Shown: positions 1 through 11,041 of the stretch, in pieces | How the letters are laid out: each line of letters opens with the position of its first letter | Position numbering within the stretch: position 1 is the stretch's first letter | Origin: Linnemannia elongata | Lineage: Eukaryota; Mortierellomycota; Mortierellomycetes; Mortierellales; Mortierellaceae | Direction: 5' to 3' | Assembly: GCA_036320915.1 (NCBI GenBank) | Contig: JAXBDG010000009.1 | Location: 1,488,001-1,552,000, forward strand | Length of the DNA stretch: 64,000 nucleotides | Program-made: the position numbers and the translations under genes | Notes under the pieces: generated by a model | Database searches by the model: none | Told to the model about the DNA's origin: nothing | What the model saw: only the letters and a program-made list of their open reading frames with translations

Positions 1-2
1 AC

Positions 3-410
3 TACCTCGTCATCGACAACGACGGCCCTCTGTTGGGATCAAACCCTACAGTGTTGAAGAAGGACTTCAAAAAGTTTGTCACAGACCATCCAGAAACCCA
101 TGGCCTCATGCCCTTAACGGGGACGGTGACGGGGAAAACCTACGGGGCAGCATTGGCGGCAGCGACGGGAAAAGCGGCCGAGGGTGAACAAAACCCTATT
201 TTTGTGTCGATTGGGCATAAGGTCTCATTGGAGACTGCTGTGGCGCTGGTGAGGGCTTGTTCTCGGTTCCGGGTGCCTGAGCCCATTCGACAGGCGGATT
301 TGAAGAGCAGGAACGAGATTCGGAAATGGTGCCGGCAGCAGGAGAAGGACGCCGCCGCCCTGGCCCTTGCAGCCACCGGGTCTACTACCACTCCAGCAAC
401 CAATCACTAG
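3..410 (+). CDS. Endonuclease V, C-terminal part (5' end outside window)
   Basis: This is the last part of an endonuclease V (EndoV/Nfi family), which cuts nucleic acid one base beyond inosine; eukaryotic EndoV acts mainly on inosine-containing RNA. The frame is open from base 3 to the TAG at 408-410, so the start and the N-terminal catalytic aspartates lie upstream. Visible family signatures are the block PIFVSIGHKVSLETAVAL followed by RFRVPEPIRQADLKSR, which match the conserved 'SVGHR.SL..A' and 'PEP.R.AD..SR' regions, and the preceding YGAALA segment (the 'GAAL' stretch). The last 25 residues are Ala/Thr-rich and poorly conserved. An AATAAA-like element follows at about 440. The family assignment is firm; completeness of the gene cannot be judged. 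Confidence 0.88.
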   Translation, partial: YLVIDNDGPLLGSNPTVLKKDFKKFVTDHPETHGLMPLTGTVTGKTYGAALAAATGKAAEGEQNPIFVSIGHKVSLETAVALVRACSRFRVPEPIRQADLKSRNEIRKWCRQQEKDAAALALAATGSTTTPATNH

Positions 411-742
411 TTTTGCAGTTCATTTCTTTCAGGCACAAAAATAAACTTGAAAAGGAAAAAAAAAAAGCCATATAAAAATTGCCTGAAATGCTCTCTGTTG
501 TTTTGGATGGATGTGTCTGGTCTGGGCACGAACATCTCTTGGCTAAGCACGCGGGAGAGCAGCAGGAAGGAACTGGGAAGTCAAGTGGGGGAGAAAAGAA
601 GGACCGCGCGCCTAAAGAGAAGTGGAGCTCGAATATTTCATCCTTTCCGATCCCTGTGTCTCTTTTTTACTTTTTCTCTTTCTCTTTCTCTTCTCTTTAC
701 ATCCTCTCTCACTCTTATTAACCATCCACTCTCATTCAAACC
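411..742. other. Intergenic: EndoV 3' end and pyrimidine-rich leader of ATG44
   Basis: No gene is seen. The second half (about 650-720) is a CTTT-rich tract on the plus strand directly before the ATG44 start codon, typical of the leaders in this window. Confidence 0.7.
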
Positions 743-1329
743 ATGATCGGAAAACTCGCCCACTACGCCGCCGACGCCGTCCTCGTCTCTGCTGTCATCG
801 CCGGCATCAAGCGTAGCACCGTATGAGACCGTTTTTTTTCTCCTGCTTCTTTCGTTTCATTCCTCTCTCGCTCTGACTCTTTTGACACGCGCTGGATGGA
901 GCACTTTAGAGGAACAAGATGATGACCCTTCAAGTGTCGAAGAGTTGATAGCTGCCTGATGTTAACCCTTCCTCCTTCTCTCTTATCGTTCTTCTTTATT
1001 GTCTATTGTTATTGAACCCGGCTTCATTCTTTCTCGACACTTCTTTCAGGGCTTGAGGTAGGCACTTATCAAACCACTAGTCCAAGTTATCACAAAGGAG
1101 TCGCGTGCCATGGTCTATGTCAACCCATGAACACCACTTCATGCCTCCATATAAACTAACCATGTATTACTTGGCCAACCCACGAAACAATAATAGCGTC
1201 GCTACTGAGAAGATCGAGAGCAGCGATGTCCGCGGCTATGTCGAGAAGTACCTGTCTGTCGGCGAGGTTGTCATCGACCAGACCGCCGCCTTCATGTCCA
1301 CTTCCTCCTACTTTGAGCGCAAGCGGTAA
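743..1329 (+). CDS. ATG44: Mitofissin Atg44/Mdi1-like (DUF1748 family), three exons with an 8-base middle exon
   Basis: Small mitochondrial intermembrane-space protein of the DUF1748 family, now named mitofissin, which drives mitochondrial fission and mitophagy in yeasts. Exons are 743-820, 1050-1057 and 1197-1329, giving 72 residues, almost exactly the yeast length of 73. Exon 1 encodes MIGKLAHYAADAVLVS and continues to the IKRST motif; exon 2 adds only GL plus part of a Ser codon; exon 3 carries VRGYVEKYLSVGEVV and the TSSYFERKR end. These blocks match the family's 'DA.LVS...AG..R.TG' and 'YL..GE' signatures. The donors GTATGA and GTAGGC, acceptors TTTCAG and AATAG, and a branch-like CTAAC at about 1156 support the joins. 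Skipping the 8-base exon would shift the frame, so it is needed. Function comes from family knowledge; the exon structure is my reconstruction. Confidence 0.87.
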
Positions 1330-1929
1330 ATACAGCCCCTTGCAAGCCAGCACCTACTTTCTGGAACCCGCTTTGAAGGACAACCATTTGGGCGCCATGA
1401 TACAGGAATGAACAGACACTCTCTTGGATCAACAGCCAAACAACATATCAGCATCGAATATTATGGTAGTCAAGGAGGCATTCATATTAAACGAAGCATT
1501 CTTGATCCACCATCCAACCGGCGTTTTTTCCCCCTGTTCTGTTCCTATGTCTCGAGGGGGTGGGGGCATGTTTTACATTGTTGATTACCATCCCGATGGT
1601 TCCGTCTTTGCTATTTCCTTCCCCTAATTATTTCGCTCATCTAGTTATTGAAGGCTACTCCTTACATTTGATCCTTCGTTCAGGCGCCTCTCAAGTTGTT
1701 TCAATTTGTTCCGCAATGGATATAGGACGCGCATGAGTGTAACGTTCGCAAGCATTTCTTTTTTATTATTCATTGATGTTTTTTTTCTTTCAGGACAGAA
1801 ATTATTAGGGGCAGCTAAGGCCACAGAATATGAAGAATAAAGATAGATCGAAGAAAAAAGTAAACAAAAAAAGAAAAACAAGCCATGACACCAACCACAA
1901 ACCCAGTTCTTGCCCAACCCACCAAAACT
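1330..1929. other. Convergent intergenic region between ATG44 and chitinase
   Basis: Contains the 3' regions of two converging genes. The short open frames here have no recognisable similarity, and I see no gene. Confidence 0.65.
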
Positions 1930-3545
1930 TCACTTGCGGCAACTGGCCTCGACGACAATATCAAAGCCGGCGTTGGGGGCGGCGGGTAACTGACCAGGCT
2001 TGTAACTAGGGATCTTGTAAGGGTGGCCCTGCCAGTCCCAGGCAGTGACCCATTCGGGCTCGAAGGGCTTTTGGGTCGAGTTGTGGACGTGGACGCGAAC
2101 CGTTGTCGGCTTGCAGTCGTCAGAGACCTTGACGTTCAATGTTGGGATCGCAGCCGAGACGTCGAGAGTAGTGGTTGTAGTCGCCGCGCCACCGGCGGCA
2201 GGAGGAGGGGCGGCAGCAGCAGGCGTAGAGGCAGGCTTGGAAGGTTGACTTTGGTTGTTGTTGTCAGTGAGCATGGGTGCAACGACGGCAGCGGGGGCGG
2301 TGACGGTAGGTACTTGGACTTGAGGAGGGGTCACGGTTGGGATGGCGACACTTGGAGGAGCAGACACAGTAGGAGGCGTAGGCGCGGTAGGGGGAGCAGG
2401 AGGCTTGGGGATGTCCAAAGAGCCGGACGAGCTACCACGCAAGAAGCGCGCCGCGCTGGCCGCAAGACCGGACTGACGCGCAATCCCTGCATCCCACATC
2501 ATCACACCTCCAAAGTTGGAGTGCGACTGGACCTCGGCCAAGATGTTGTTCAATCGAGCAGCATCAATCACACCCGTCCCCGCAGCTCCTGGACCACCAG
2601 GGACACCAAGCAAGATGCGGACGTTCTTATTGAGCGAGACGGTTGTGGCCCAGTTGTTCCAAGTCGCAAAGTTGAAGCTGGAGCCCAAACCAAAGTTGTT
2701 GACGCCACAGTAGTTGTTGTAGAACTGGACCCAGACCAAGTCGAACCATGACTGCTCTAAGGCGTCCTTCGTCGCCCTATCCGGGTAAGGGCACTGCGGG
2801 GCCGCGGTAATGTAGTACCGACGAGCACCACCGGCAGCCGCAAACTTGACCCTCAAGGAATCCACAAGAGCAACGTACCCCGCATTCTGACCCGACTCTA
2901 AATCCAAATCAACACCATCCAACACCGCATCTCCAAACGGTCTCGTACCTGAGGAACCCCCCAAAAACAGATCCCAGATTTGATCCGCAAAGGCACGCCC
3001 CGCCGCGGCATCCGGCAAGGAATAGGCACCCGAGGCACCACCAATAGAGATGACAATGGCTTTTCCGCTGGCTTGACATGCCTTGATGTCTTGACCTATC
3101 TTGGGACAATTGAGGAGGGTGGTGCCGGGGAAGGTTTGTGCACAGTGGTTGGCGAGGTTGAGGACGGGGCGCCCGTTTTGGATCTGGGAGATGAAGGCCA
3201 TGGCAAAGACACTGACGGTTCCGTCCTGACAGTAGTCGACCAAGTCGCCTTCCTTTCCACCGGCGTACGACGCTGAGCTGTTATAAGAAGATAATGATAA
3301 AGAGAAGAAAGAATTATGTGAGGAGAAGGTACTATAGAAAAATGGCTTTGGGCAGACGGCGAAGCATACAAAAATAAAATAATGAACAGAGGTTCGATTG
3401 ACCGTGAAAAGATATACATTGGGACTTACTTTTGACCCCAGTAGTTGACGACGTTGGTGCGGCTGAGGGGATCGAAGGCACGGACTGACTGTCCGAGAAG
3501 AACAACGGTCGAAGCCGCGTAGAGTGCGCTGCGAAAGAGCTTCAT
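1930..3545 (-). CDS. Secreted GH18 chitinase (class III type) with Pro/Thr linker and C-terminal module
   Basis: Extracellular chitinase that hydrolyses chitin, probably in wall remodelling or nutrition. Exons are 3545-3430 and 3277-1930 (complement), 487 residues. Exon 1 encodes a signal peptide (MKLFRSALYAASTVVLLG..., cleavage probably near VRA-F) and reaches NYWGQ; exon 2 resumes with NSASYAGG, rebuilding the class III start 'YWGQNS'. The catalytic GH18 motif is DGVDLDLESG (DxxDxDxE, Glu as acid), preceded by the substrate strand AIVISIGGASG; QFYNNYCGV and MMWDAG are later barrel motifs. After about residue 315 comes a Pro/Thr/Ala-rich linker of roughly 100 residues, then a 65-residue C-terminal module with two Cys and aromatic residues (EPEWVTAWDW) that may bind carbohydrate. 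The leader is CT-rich on the coding strand. GH18 is certain; the role of the C-terminal module is not known. Confidence 0.93.
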
Positions 3546-4019
3546 TGGAGAGAGTAACGGGCAAGGTAATAAATTGGCGAGTAAATATGAGAGTGGAAGC
3601 TGGGAGAAGAGAATGATGATGGCGGACGAAGAAGGAGAAGAGGAGCCGCTCTTTTATACCCGGAAGTGCCAATCTCGACGTTGACGGCTACAGCAGCGTT
3701 CGTCTTTGCCGAGTAGGCCTCGACAGCTAGGATTGGAGAGATAGAGAAGTCACCCTCGCAAGGGTTTATTTTTCGTCCATGTGTAATGAAATCAAGTTGC
3801 CACAAGGGCAAAGTCAGTCAGTCAAACTACTAGCAAGGGTAACCAAGGGAAAAAACTACGACCGAAAGACAAATTCAAGGTCTCTCCCTCCATCTCTTTT
3901 TAACAACCCAAGTCATACTAGCGTTGTCGAGCCATAACCGTCATCATCCAGGCGATTCTCTGGATCACTGAGTGAGTCTCGGTCCCAGGCACGCGATGAA
4001 AGCTGGCTCTTTGTTGCCT

Positions 4020-4022
<3 letters not shown>

Positions 4023-4065
<43 letters not shown>
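4023..4065. repeat. T43 homopolymer
   Basis: Forty-three consecutive T. Together with the A35 run at 4438-4472 it brackets about 370 bp as an inverted homopolymer pair. Its length may not be exact because such runs are error-prone in sequencing. Confidence 0.9.
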
Positions 4066-4437
4066 CTTTGCCAGGATCCCCACGAATCAGACTAGGTTAT
4101 TCAGCAACGGATCCTAAGATCGATGGATCAAAACAATTAAGCTTATTTACCGCGTCTCATACCTTGCATTCCCTCCTCTCCCCTAGCTCTGCCCTTGTCT
4201 CAAAAAAATAAATCATATGCTTGCTTATTCTTGGCATTTTTCTTTCATTCTGCCCCCCGATATGAATGTCGCGTGGGTCATGTCCCTTTGCTTCTCTTCT
4301 GTATTCCCCTCTTGCATGCCATTATGAGAAATATATACAACGCATATATTACCAAGGGTTCACGGTGACCCCACCATCCTCCTTTCCTTATTTCCCTCTA
4401 CATATTGATCTCGATCTCAGATCGGGGTACGTGAAGG

Positions 4438-4472
<35 letters not shown>
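4438..4472. repeat. A35 homopolymer
   Basis: Thirty-five consecutive A, complementary to the T43 run at 4023-4065. Confidence 0.9.
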
Positions 4473-4477
<5 letters not shown>

Positions 4478-4873
4478 CATACCGCGAAACGAAATTTACG
4501 CGTCTTTGCACAATAGTAGATATTCAGCTCACATACCAAATGCTCATGATCGAACCAACGGTAAAGAAAACGATCCAAGGACATTTTGAAAACGCGAGTT
4601 GTCGAGGTGGATATCATGGGTTTATTTTTTTAAACTATCATAACAGGGGATGCTGATAATAGTGACGAGTTGGTGAATGAGATTGAGGGAGAATGCAGAT
4701 GAACGAGAATGAAGATGATGATGAAAAATGGCCTGAAAGAAGAGTGAGTTAAAAAGAAACTAAAGACTAGGGATGGATGATAAGAAAAAAAAGGGGCGGG
4801 GGAGGGGGAATCCAACAAAAAAAAAAAATTAGAAAAAAGAAAACCAAATATACAAGGGTTAACGTTAAGAAAA

Positions 4874-6514
4874 CTACTTCTTGCGATCGAGGACCTTCTC
4901 AGTCAATTGGATGAGGGCGGTCTTGGCTTGGGAGTCAGGCAATTGGCTCAGGGCAGAGATGGCCTTTTGGCAATGACTCTGAGCAAGCCTGCGGGTCTGA
5001 GCAAGGCCCTGACTCTTGAGGACGAGACCCCAGGCCAATTCGACATCTCCTTCTTGATCAAAGTTGCGCTTGATCAGCTTGCCCAGCTCAGGGTACTCCT
5101 CCCAGGCAAACAGCACAGGCGCGGTCGCCAGACCCAACTTCAAGTCTGCTCCAGCCGGCTTTCCAAATTCGTCCGAACTGACTGTAAAGTCAAGCATATC
5201 GTCGACCAACTACGCACGGGAAGTGAAAGGGTTACACAAGAAAAAAAAAATAAGTTGATTAGAGTCCAGGCCTGGCTAATTATTACGCACTACAAACCAC
5301 AAGCGCACAGGCAAGCGTCACGGCCATGGATGATAACAAACAAAAATCTTTCAAAGGGTTCGTACCTGGAAGGCCAAGCCAATGTTCTTTCCGTACGTAT
5401 AGGCAATATCGCACACCTCGTCCGAGGCTCCTCCGAGGACGGCCGACGACCGACAACTCTTGGAAATCAAACTGGCAGTCTTCATATAGGTCTTCTCCAT
5501 ATAGTACTCGAATGTCGTCATCGATCCGTTGCGGTTCCGTCCATTCTCGACCTGTCCGTTGCGGAGCTGCATGAACTCGCCCTCAACCAAGTTGGCAATG
5601 ACGGTCGAGATTAGCTCTGTAACCTCGTGGTTCCGGAGTCTTGCAAGGGCAATGGATGCACGAGCCAACAGGAAATCGCCTCCGAGGACTGCCATCTTGT
5701 TACCAAAGCTTTCGTTGGCAGAGAGCAGGTTGCGGCGCTTATCTGCCATATCGATGACGTCGTCGTGAAGGAGCGAGGCTGTGTGGATCATCTCGACAAT
5801 CTCTCCGAGTCGGCGTTGTGATGGGAGGATGAATGTCTGATCTGGTGCATGGATCCTGGGTGTGTAGATGGGATTGACTGCTCCTGTTGTTGCTGTCGTG
5901 CTGTTCGTGGAAGCCGAGGGGTCCGATCCGTTGTTGTTGAGTGTAGGGATGTAAAAATTGCTGAGTTCCGAGATAGGCATGTCGATCTCCTCATAAGAGT
6001 CCTTGACACTGACAGCAACCTTCTTGGGCGCAAGGGAGGTGGCCTGAGCGATCAAAAGAATGATCAGTGGGCGGATATGCTTGCCATCAGCCTGGAAGTA
6101 GTACTTGCTCACAGTGTCCAACATGGGGTGACCACTACCAAGAAGATTCCGGATGTTGTTCTTCAGATGCTTCAAGTCATCTCCGACCAGCTGCTGTGTG
6201 TCGACGACGGGTCCGCCCTTCTTTTCCACAACGAGAGTCTCGGCCTCCTTCAATGCCTCGTTCCAAGTTGTCGCCTTCCCAAAGTCCGTTGCGGGTGTTG
6301 AGTATGATCCGGGCGAAAATGTCGACTTTACGGCATTGGCGACCCGTGAGAGCACCGTGGGAGACGATTCGGATTCCTTGGTTGCTGTGGCGGGGGCAGA
6401 GTACATGCGCGTTGCCATGATGGGGTAAGAGTGCTTTGCCGAGAAGGATCTTGAGAGCCCTGAGGTGTAGCGACCTGCGATCAGGTGGGGCCTTGAGCGA
6501 GCAATTGACGCCAT
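4874..6514 (-). CDS. COQ1: Mitochondrial polyprenyl (hexaprenyl-type) diphosphate synthase
   Basis: Builds the isoprenoid tail of ubiquinone from IPP and allylic diphosphates in the mitochondrial matrix. Exons are 6514-5366 and 5209-4874 (complement), 494 residues. The N-terminus is Arg/Ser-rich and lacks acidic residues (MASIARSRPHLIAGRY), as expected of a mitochondrial presequence. The first Asp-rich motif is LLHDDVIDMADKRR (DDxxD), the second spans the splice junction as AFQ/LVDDMLDF, and the lysine motif DGKHIRP lies earlier. Between the IRP helix and the first DDxxD there is a roughly 40-residue Ser/Thr/Asn-rich insertion (NNNGSDPSASTNSTTATTG), longer than in yeast. A start 11 codons upstream is also in frame; I chose the ATG that begins the basic presequence. 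It is divergent from EMC5, 631 bp apart. Product chain length cannot be told from sequence. Confidence 0.93.
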
Positions 6515-7145
6515 GATAGTTGAAATCAGACTATTGCAAATATACACGCGAAAAAAAAGAAGAGAGGGTCAATTGATATGGTATGGTACCCTGTTTTAAT
6601 TATATAGCCCTGTCTATGTTCGTGATACATGAAAGTGTTTGAGAGGGTCCAGTCCAGTCCAGCAAGTGCTTACCAAGGATAGTTGAAGAGGTGTGAAGGA
6701 GAAAGGTATGTGTTCCTGAAGGTAACGAAGGGCAGTGGAAGAGAGAGAGGATTGACTTGTAGTGCTTTTCTGATTCGAAACGAGGAAGGAGCAGATTCAC
6801 AGACGGGTGTCCCGGAGAAAGAGGCGTGAATGAGGAGTGATGCGGGGCCGGAAAGAGGAAGGAGAGGAATACGGTGTGTGCAAAATAGAAGAAGTAAGAA
6901 AAAGTAGAAAAACGTAGTTTGCCTTGCAGGACAGGGGACGGAAGGGCAAAAGCGCCGCAAGTCGCCTTTGTTTTCGATCAATCGCGCTTCTCCGTGACCG
7001 CCCAACAATCTCAACTCCTTGTGCATTTCATGGTTGCACGTGACCTCACCAATATCTGGTCTTTTTGGCTGGTCCCCAACGTGCTGCTTATTCGCCTGTT
7101 CGTTTCAACTCCTCTCTAACTCCTCATCTCATCAACAACCGAACC
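6515..7145. promoter_or_regulatory. Shared divergent promoter region COQ1 / EMC5
   Basis: The 631 bp between the two start codons contain no gene and must carry both promoters. Both sides become pyrimidine-rich on their own coding strand near the start codon. Confidence 0.6.
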
Positions 7146-7885
7146 ATGGCCGTCCAGCAAGCTCCCAACCATTTCGGCAGACTTGTCTGTCTCGTCGCAT
7201 TTTTCCTCTTCTTCCACTCTGGATACTCGACCTTTGAGCGTAAGGAAACATTCATTCGCACGAGGGCGCTCATCATCATCGGCGCCTCTTCCTTGCAAGA
7301 GCGCGAGCAGTTAACATAGGGGATAACCAAACACAAGCGGAGGAGCTAACCTTTGGACGATCTTGCCTCGTTTAACTATCTTTAGATCTCTCATACTTGA
7401 AGGCGGTCGATGGACACGAGAGCGGGCTTCCTCTTGATGTAAGGCGAAGCAGCTGGACATGTATCTTGGGACCATAGGATGATTGCAGCCTGGATACACT
7501 TGACTCGATAATGGTTGACCCTAGTTAACGCCGTGTGGTCTTTTACTTATTTGCCTGGATAGATCACGATCGAACTGTTGACATCTGTGGCGCTCTTTGG
7601 ACTCGGAATCGTGTTAGTTGCTGACGACTTCAAGGAGATCCTCATGGAGACTGAGATGGCCAAACAGTAAGGAGTCTTTTTCAAACAAAATGTGGTAACT
7701 GGTAGAATGGCTGGAAGTCAGTGGTATTCAATGTAACCCAGTCGATTGATCATTTTCATCCCTCCCTTGTTTCATTATCTGATAATAGGTCTATTGAATC
7801 TCTTGATGCCCGGCCATCGTTCTACGCGTTCAACCACCGTGGCAGAGCTGTCTTCAAGAATGTCATCTTGAAGGACGAGATGTGA
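7146..7885 (+). CDS. EMC5: ER membrane protein complex subunit 5 (MMGT1-like)
   Basis: Subunit of the ER membrane complex (EMC), which inserts tail-anchored and multi-pass proteins. Exons are 7146-7239, 7386-7438, 7563-7666 and 7789-7885, giving 115 residues, the usual family length. Exon 1 supplies the first membrane helix (LVCLVAFFLFFHSGYSTF); exon 2 gives EHLSYLKAVDG and GLPLD; exon 3 the second helix (LLTSVALFGLGIVLVADDF) and FKEI; exon 4 the diagnostic RPSFYAFNHRGRAVF. The block 'LPLDI...F..I' followed by 'RPSFY.FNHRGR' is specific to this family. All introns have GTAAG donors and AG acceptors and keep frame in phases 1, 0 and 2. Older annotation as a magnesium transporter refers to the same family. 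Confidence 0.93.
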
Positions 7886-8213
7886 GGCAGGAGCGACACA
7901 ATAGATCAGAACAGAAATATAAATCGAATTGAAGTATACCTGTACGCACGAGGAGTCCAGGCTTGCTAGAACGCTTCAAAAACCCAGCAGGGTTCACAAG
8001 TCGGTCAGGACCATGTACATGAAGGCGGTGATTTCAGGGCACAGCAGGAAACCTGCCAGAGAATGTACTTTTTATTTTGGGTGCACGGTTGGTGAATATT
8101 TTACAGGCGAGAATATGGTACAATATATATATGCGAGAAATGTGGCGGAATTAAAGAGGTGCAGAAGGGTTAGAGGGCGAAAGAAAGAGAGGGTAAATAG
8201 AGGAAGAGTAGTA
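7886..8213. other. Convergent intergenic region EMC5 / seven-helix protein
   Basis: 3' regions of both genes. The open frame at 7929-8405 crosses into the antisense of the next gene and is not credible. Confidence 0.6.
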
Positions 8214-11041
8214 CTAGGCATGAGTGAGAGGTCTTGGCTGGTGGGTCTTCAACAAAGCAGATGGGGGCACCGCGACAGGACTGAGGTTCTGACTCTCTGC
8301 CAACATCTGCTCCAAATCAAGGTGGAACAGATCGTAGGTATGACCCCTGGCTTCCTTGGAGGACGACCAGAGCGAGGGATCGACACGGGAACCATCAGAG
8401 GGTGAGCGATGGAGATCAAAGAGGAACGAATCACTGAGTGGCCTTGCTGGTCGTGAGGAGGGTATGTGGATGATAGGGGGCTTGGGGATGCTGTACACTT
8501 GGCGCAAGGCGGGGGGTCCGCTGTTGACATGATGAATGATCGAGAAGATAAAGTAGGCGAATATGGTTGGGGTGCCGGGATCCAGGTTGAAGACAATACA
8601 GAAGAAGACATTCCAGACAATGTTCTGGTGGATCAATGGCCGTGTGACTCCGTAAATGACGTAGATGAAGACGTAGAACAGCAGCATCGCCGTACCAGCA
8701 TTGCGGATGCTTATGAGCTACGTGGAAAAATTGAATGGAGAAAAACGGAAGGGGTTAGGTTCCGTCTTGAAATGTTTTGGTGAAGAAATAGATACGAACT
8801 AATGGCAATTGAAAAGTGATCCTTACTCTGTGGCGAACTTTGGTCAGACTGGTATCCCAAACATCCCCATCCTCCTTCTCGCTCTCTGGGAGAGGGCTCA
8901 GCGTGAATGTCTGTCCTCCTGTGCCATCAGGACCTGCTGGGATGACACCGACATGAACCAGGGTCAACTCCGAGGGGACCGTATATTCTGCGATGGCGTT
9001 GGTCAACTGATTAAGGGTGAAGTAGAAGATGGCGGTGGCAATGAGGATGACGCCGCCGAGGGTGATAAAGTGGACAGCGATAGCGATGTTGGTGTTGGTA
9101 TACTCGCTGCGACTGAGAAATGTTCCTGAGCTGATCACACTTGGAAGGTCGAGCAGGAAGGGTCCAAAGACGAGAAAAAAGAAGACGCAGTTGATGATTC
9201 TTGGCCGTGGTACTCGGATCTTGAGGTTGTCTCCAGGAACAGACTATCATATGAAGGGCGAATTGATGAGTTTGTTAGATGACATGCCTCCGTTGCTCTG
9301 CTTGTTTTGCCTTTGATGACAGGCATATTTGTCTGAGCACGCCCGATTCCAGTCTATAGCAACCATCGAATGTCCTTACCAGCTTTGGTGTCGCATACCA
9401 TACACCTATAACGAAGCATGCCCAGCATGGGAAACTACAGCATACAGCAATTTCAGACTGTAAAATGGAAAGCGTGAGTAAAAAAAAAAATATGTTGATC
9501 GACTTTTTTTTTTTTGGACTGCTCACAGTTATTCTTTTGGGGTTGCGTGTGGACAATCTAGCTACTTACGATGAGCTCCTGGACAGTGGTTGAGTTTGGA
9601 AAGGCATCGATGATGACGAAAAAGATGGACAGGGATCGAACTAGTATCGTTAGGCGATAAAAAGAAGACTCGTGTGGTTAGTGCCGTTTTTTGTTGTCTT
9701 CGTGCTGCGTCAGAGATGGTGATGGTTGACTGGCTGCGCAGGTTGGTGGGGGGAGGGGTGTAGGGAGAGATTCTTCCGTATTGAGTGTAGTATCTCTATC
9801 TATTCTCGATTAAAGATAACGAGGAGGAGAGTGCTGTTGTTCACCCACCCATATGAGCATAGGATCAATAATAGAACAGCACTGTTGATAGCTCAGATGG
9901 TATATGAAAGGAGATCATCGCGTCTTATATATAAGTAAAAGGAGCCGATCTGGTGGTAATAATAAGATGAGGACATCATGTCTTAAACCAGATGGGCGAC
10001 TGAACTGATGAGACATCGGTGATGTTGTTTGTCGGTCTGATATGTACTGCTCAGGAACAACCTTTTTTTTTTTTTTTTTTTTTTTGTCTCCCACCCAAAA
10101 GACGAGTAGAATAGTATTCCTCTTTCTTGCCCTTCTTTGAAGTGCAGCTGAACGTGCGAGGAGAGGGAAACTCAACGGTCACTCTATTTGCCTCCTTGCG
10201 TCCTTGCATCTTGTCATGTCGTTGCACCAGATTGAGAAAGACACCAAAAAAAAAATGGAGGGAGGGATTTATGCGAAAACAAAATGGCGCACTAAGAGGT
10301 TTAGAGAAGGAAGAAGAAGTGGGAAGAAGAAAGGCGATCGGTTGTCGACTCAGGGTGTGTTGCGTTCAAAGCCGACGAAGGTCATGCAAGAGTGGAATGT
10401 TGGGAACAACGTGGTGCGGACAGAGCCTGTTTGCCTGTTCCCTATCTGACTCCCGCTTTTTTTTTCTTCTTCTTTTCTTATTTCTTTTGTTGGCTGCCAA
10501 TGGCGTTAAGCACCTTGTTATTCGATATTTTTTATCTTCTTCGTCTTCTAAACTCCAGTCTGGTGTCCCTTCTTCACCCACTCACCACTCAGTCAAAAGT
10601 CCAACTGGCTGCCTACATTTGCACAATTACAAACCCAGCACCCCTCCACTCTTCCCCTTTTTCTCTCATTATTATTTTAATTGTCCCAAAAGAGAGTTGT
10701 GACCAGTCACCAGCGACAAGGACAAGTGTCCCCGGAAAAAAAACATAGAAAGAAAACAATTGTAACTCACCAAGTAATCCCGCAATTGAAAGGGCGCAGA
10801 AGGACTCTATTGGTTTGGGTCGAATGCCTCCGTCTGGATGGCGAAAATCGATGATGGGTCCTGGAGGTGTAAGGTGATATCGTTGGCGTGCCCAGAGGAT
10901 CCCATAGCCGACGAGGGCCAAGACCACATAGCAGCAGACACAGAGGATCAGCACCGCCTTGACGGCCAGCTTCTCATGTTCGCTCTTACAAGAGGTGATA
11001 TCCACTCTCCAGTCACAGTCGACTAGCCAAGTGACGTCCAT
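8214..11041 (-). CDS. Predicted seven-transmembrane protein of unknown family
   Basis: I do not recognise this gene. Five exons (complement): 11041-10771, 9640-9570, 9457-9380, 9243-8827 and 8717-8214, joined in frame, give 446 residues. About seven hydrophobic helices are visible in order: around residues 28-50 (AVLILCVCCYVVLALVGYG), 82-103 (two halves joined across intron 1), 116-137 (EIAVCCSFPCWACFVIGVW), 155-178 (RIINCVFFFLVFGPFLLDL), 190-214 (VHFITLGGVILIATAIFYF), then LLFYVFIYVIYGV and IFAYFIFSIIHHV. A short N-terminus has two Cys; a polar loop of about 60 residues separates helices 5 and 6; the C-terminal tail of about 80 residues is hydrophilic. The layout suits a GPCR-like receptor, but no known receptor motif was seen. 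Intron 1 (1.1 kb) contains a T23 run. It is divergent from the K+ channel gene. Confidence 0.72.
10063..10085. repeat. T23 run in intron 1 of the seven-helix gene
   Basis: Twenty-three consecutive T within the 1.1-kb first intron. Confidence 0.9.

Larger units (their letters stand above)
3546..4873. other. Intergenic region with a T43 and an A35 run
   Basis: No supported gene in 1.3 kb. The small open frames cross homopolymer runs and are not credible. It holds the chitinase promoter on the right and the COQ1 3' region on the left of COQ1. Confidence 0.65.

Noticed and set aside
4438..4472. A35 run as the poly(A) tail of a LINE or processed pseudogene
   Set aside because: No reverse-transcriptase-like or known gene sequence upstream and no visible target-site duplication, so I kept it only as a homopolymer.
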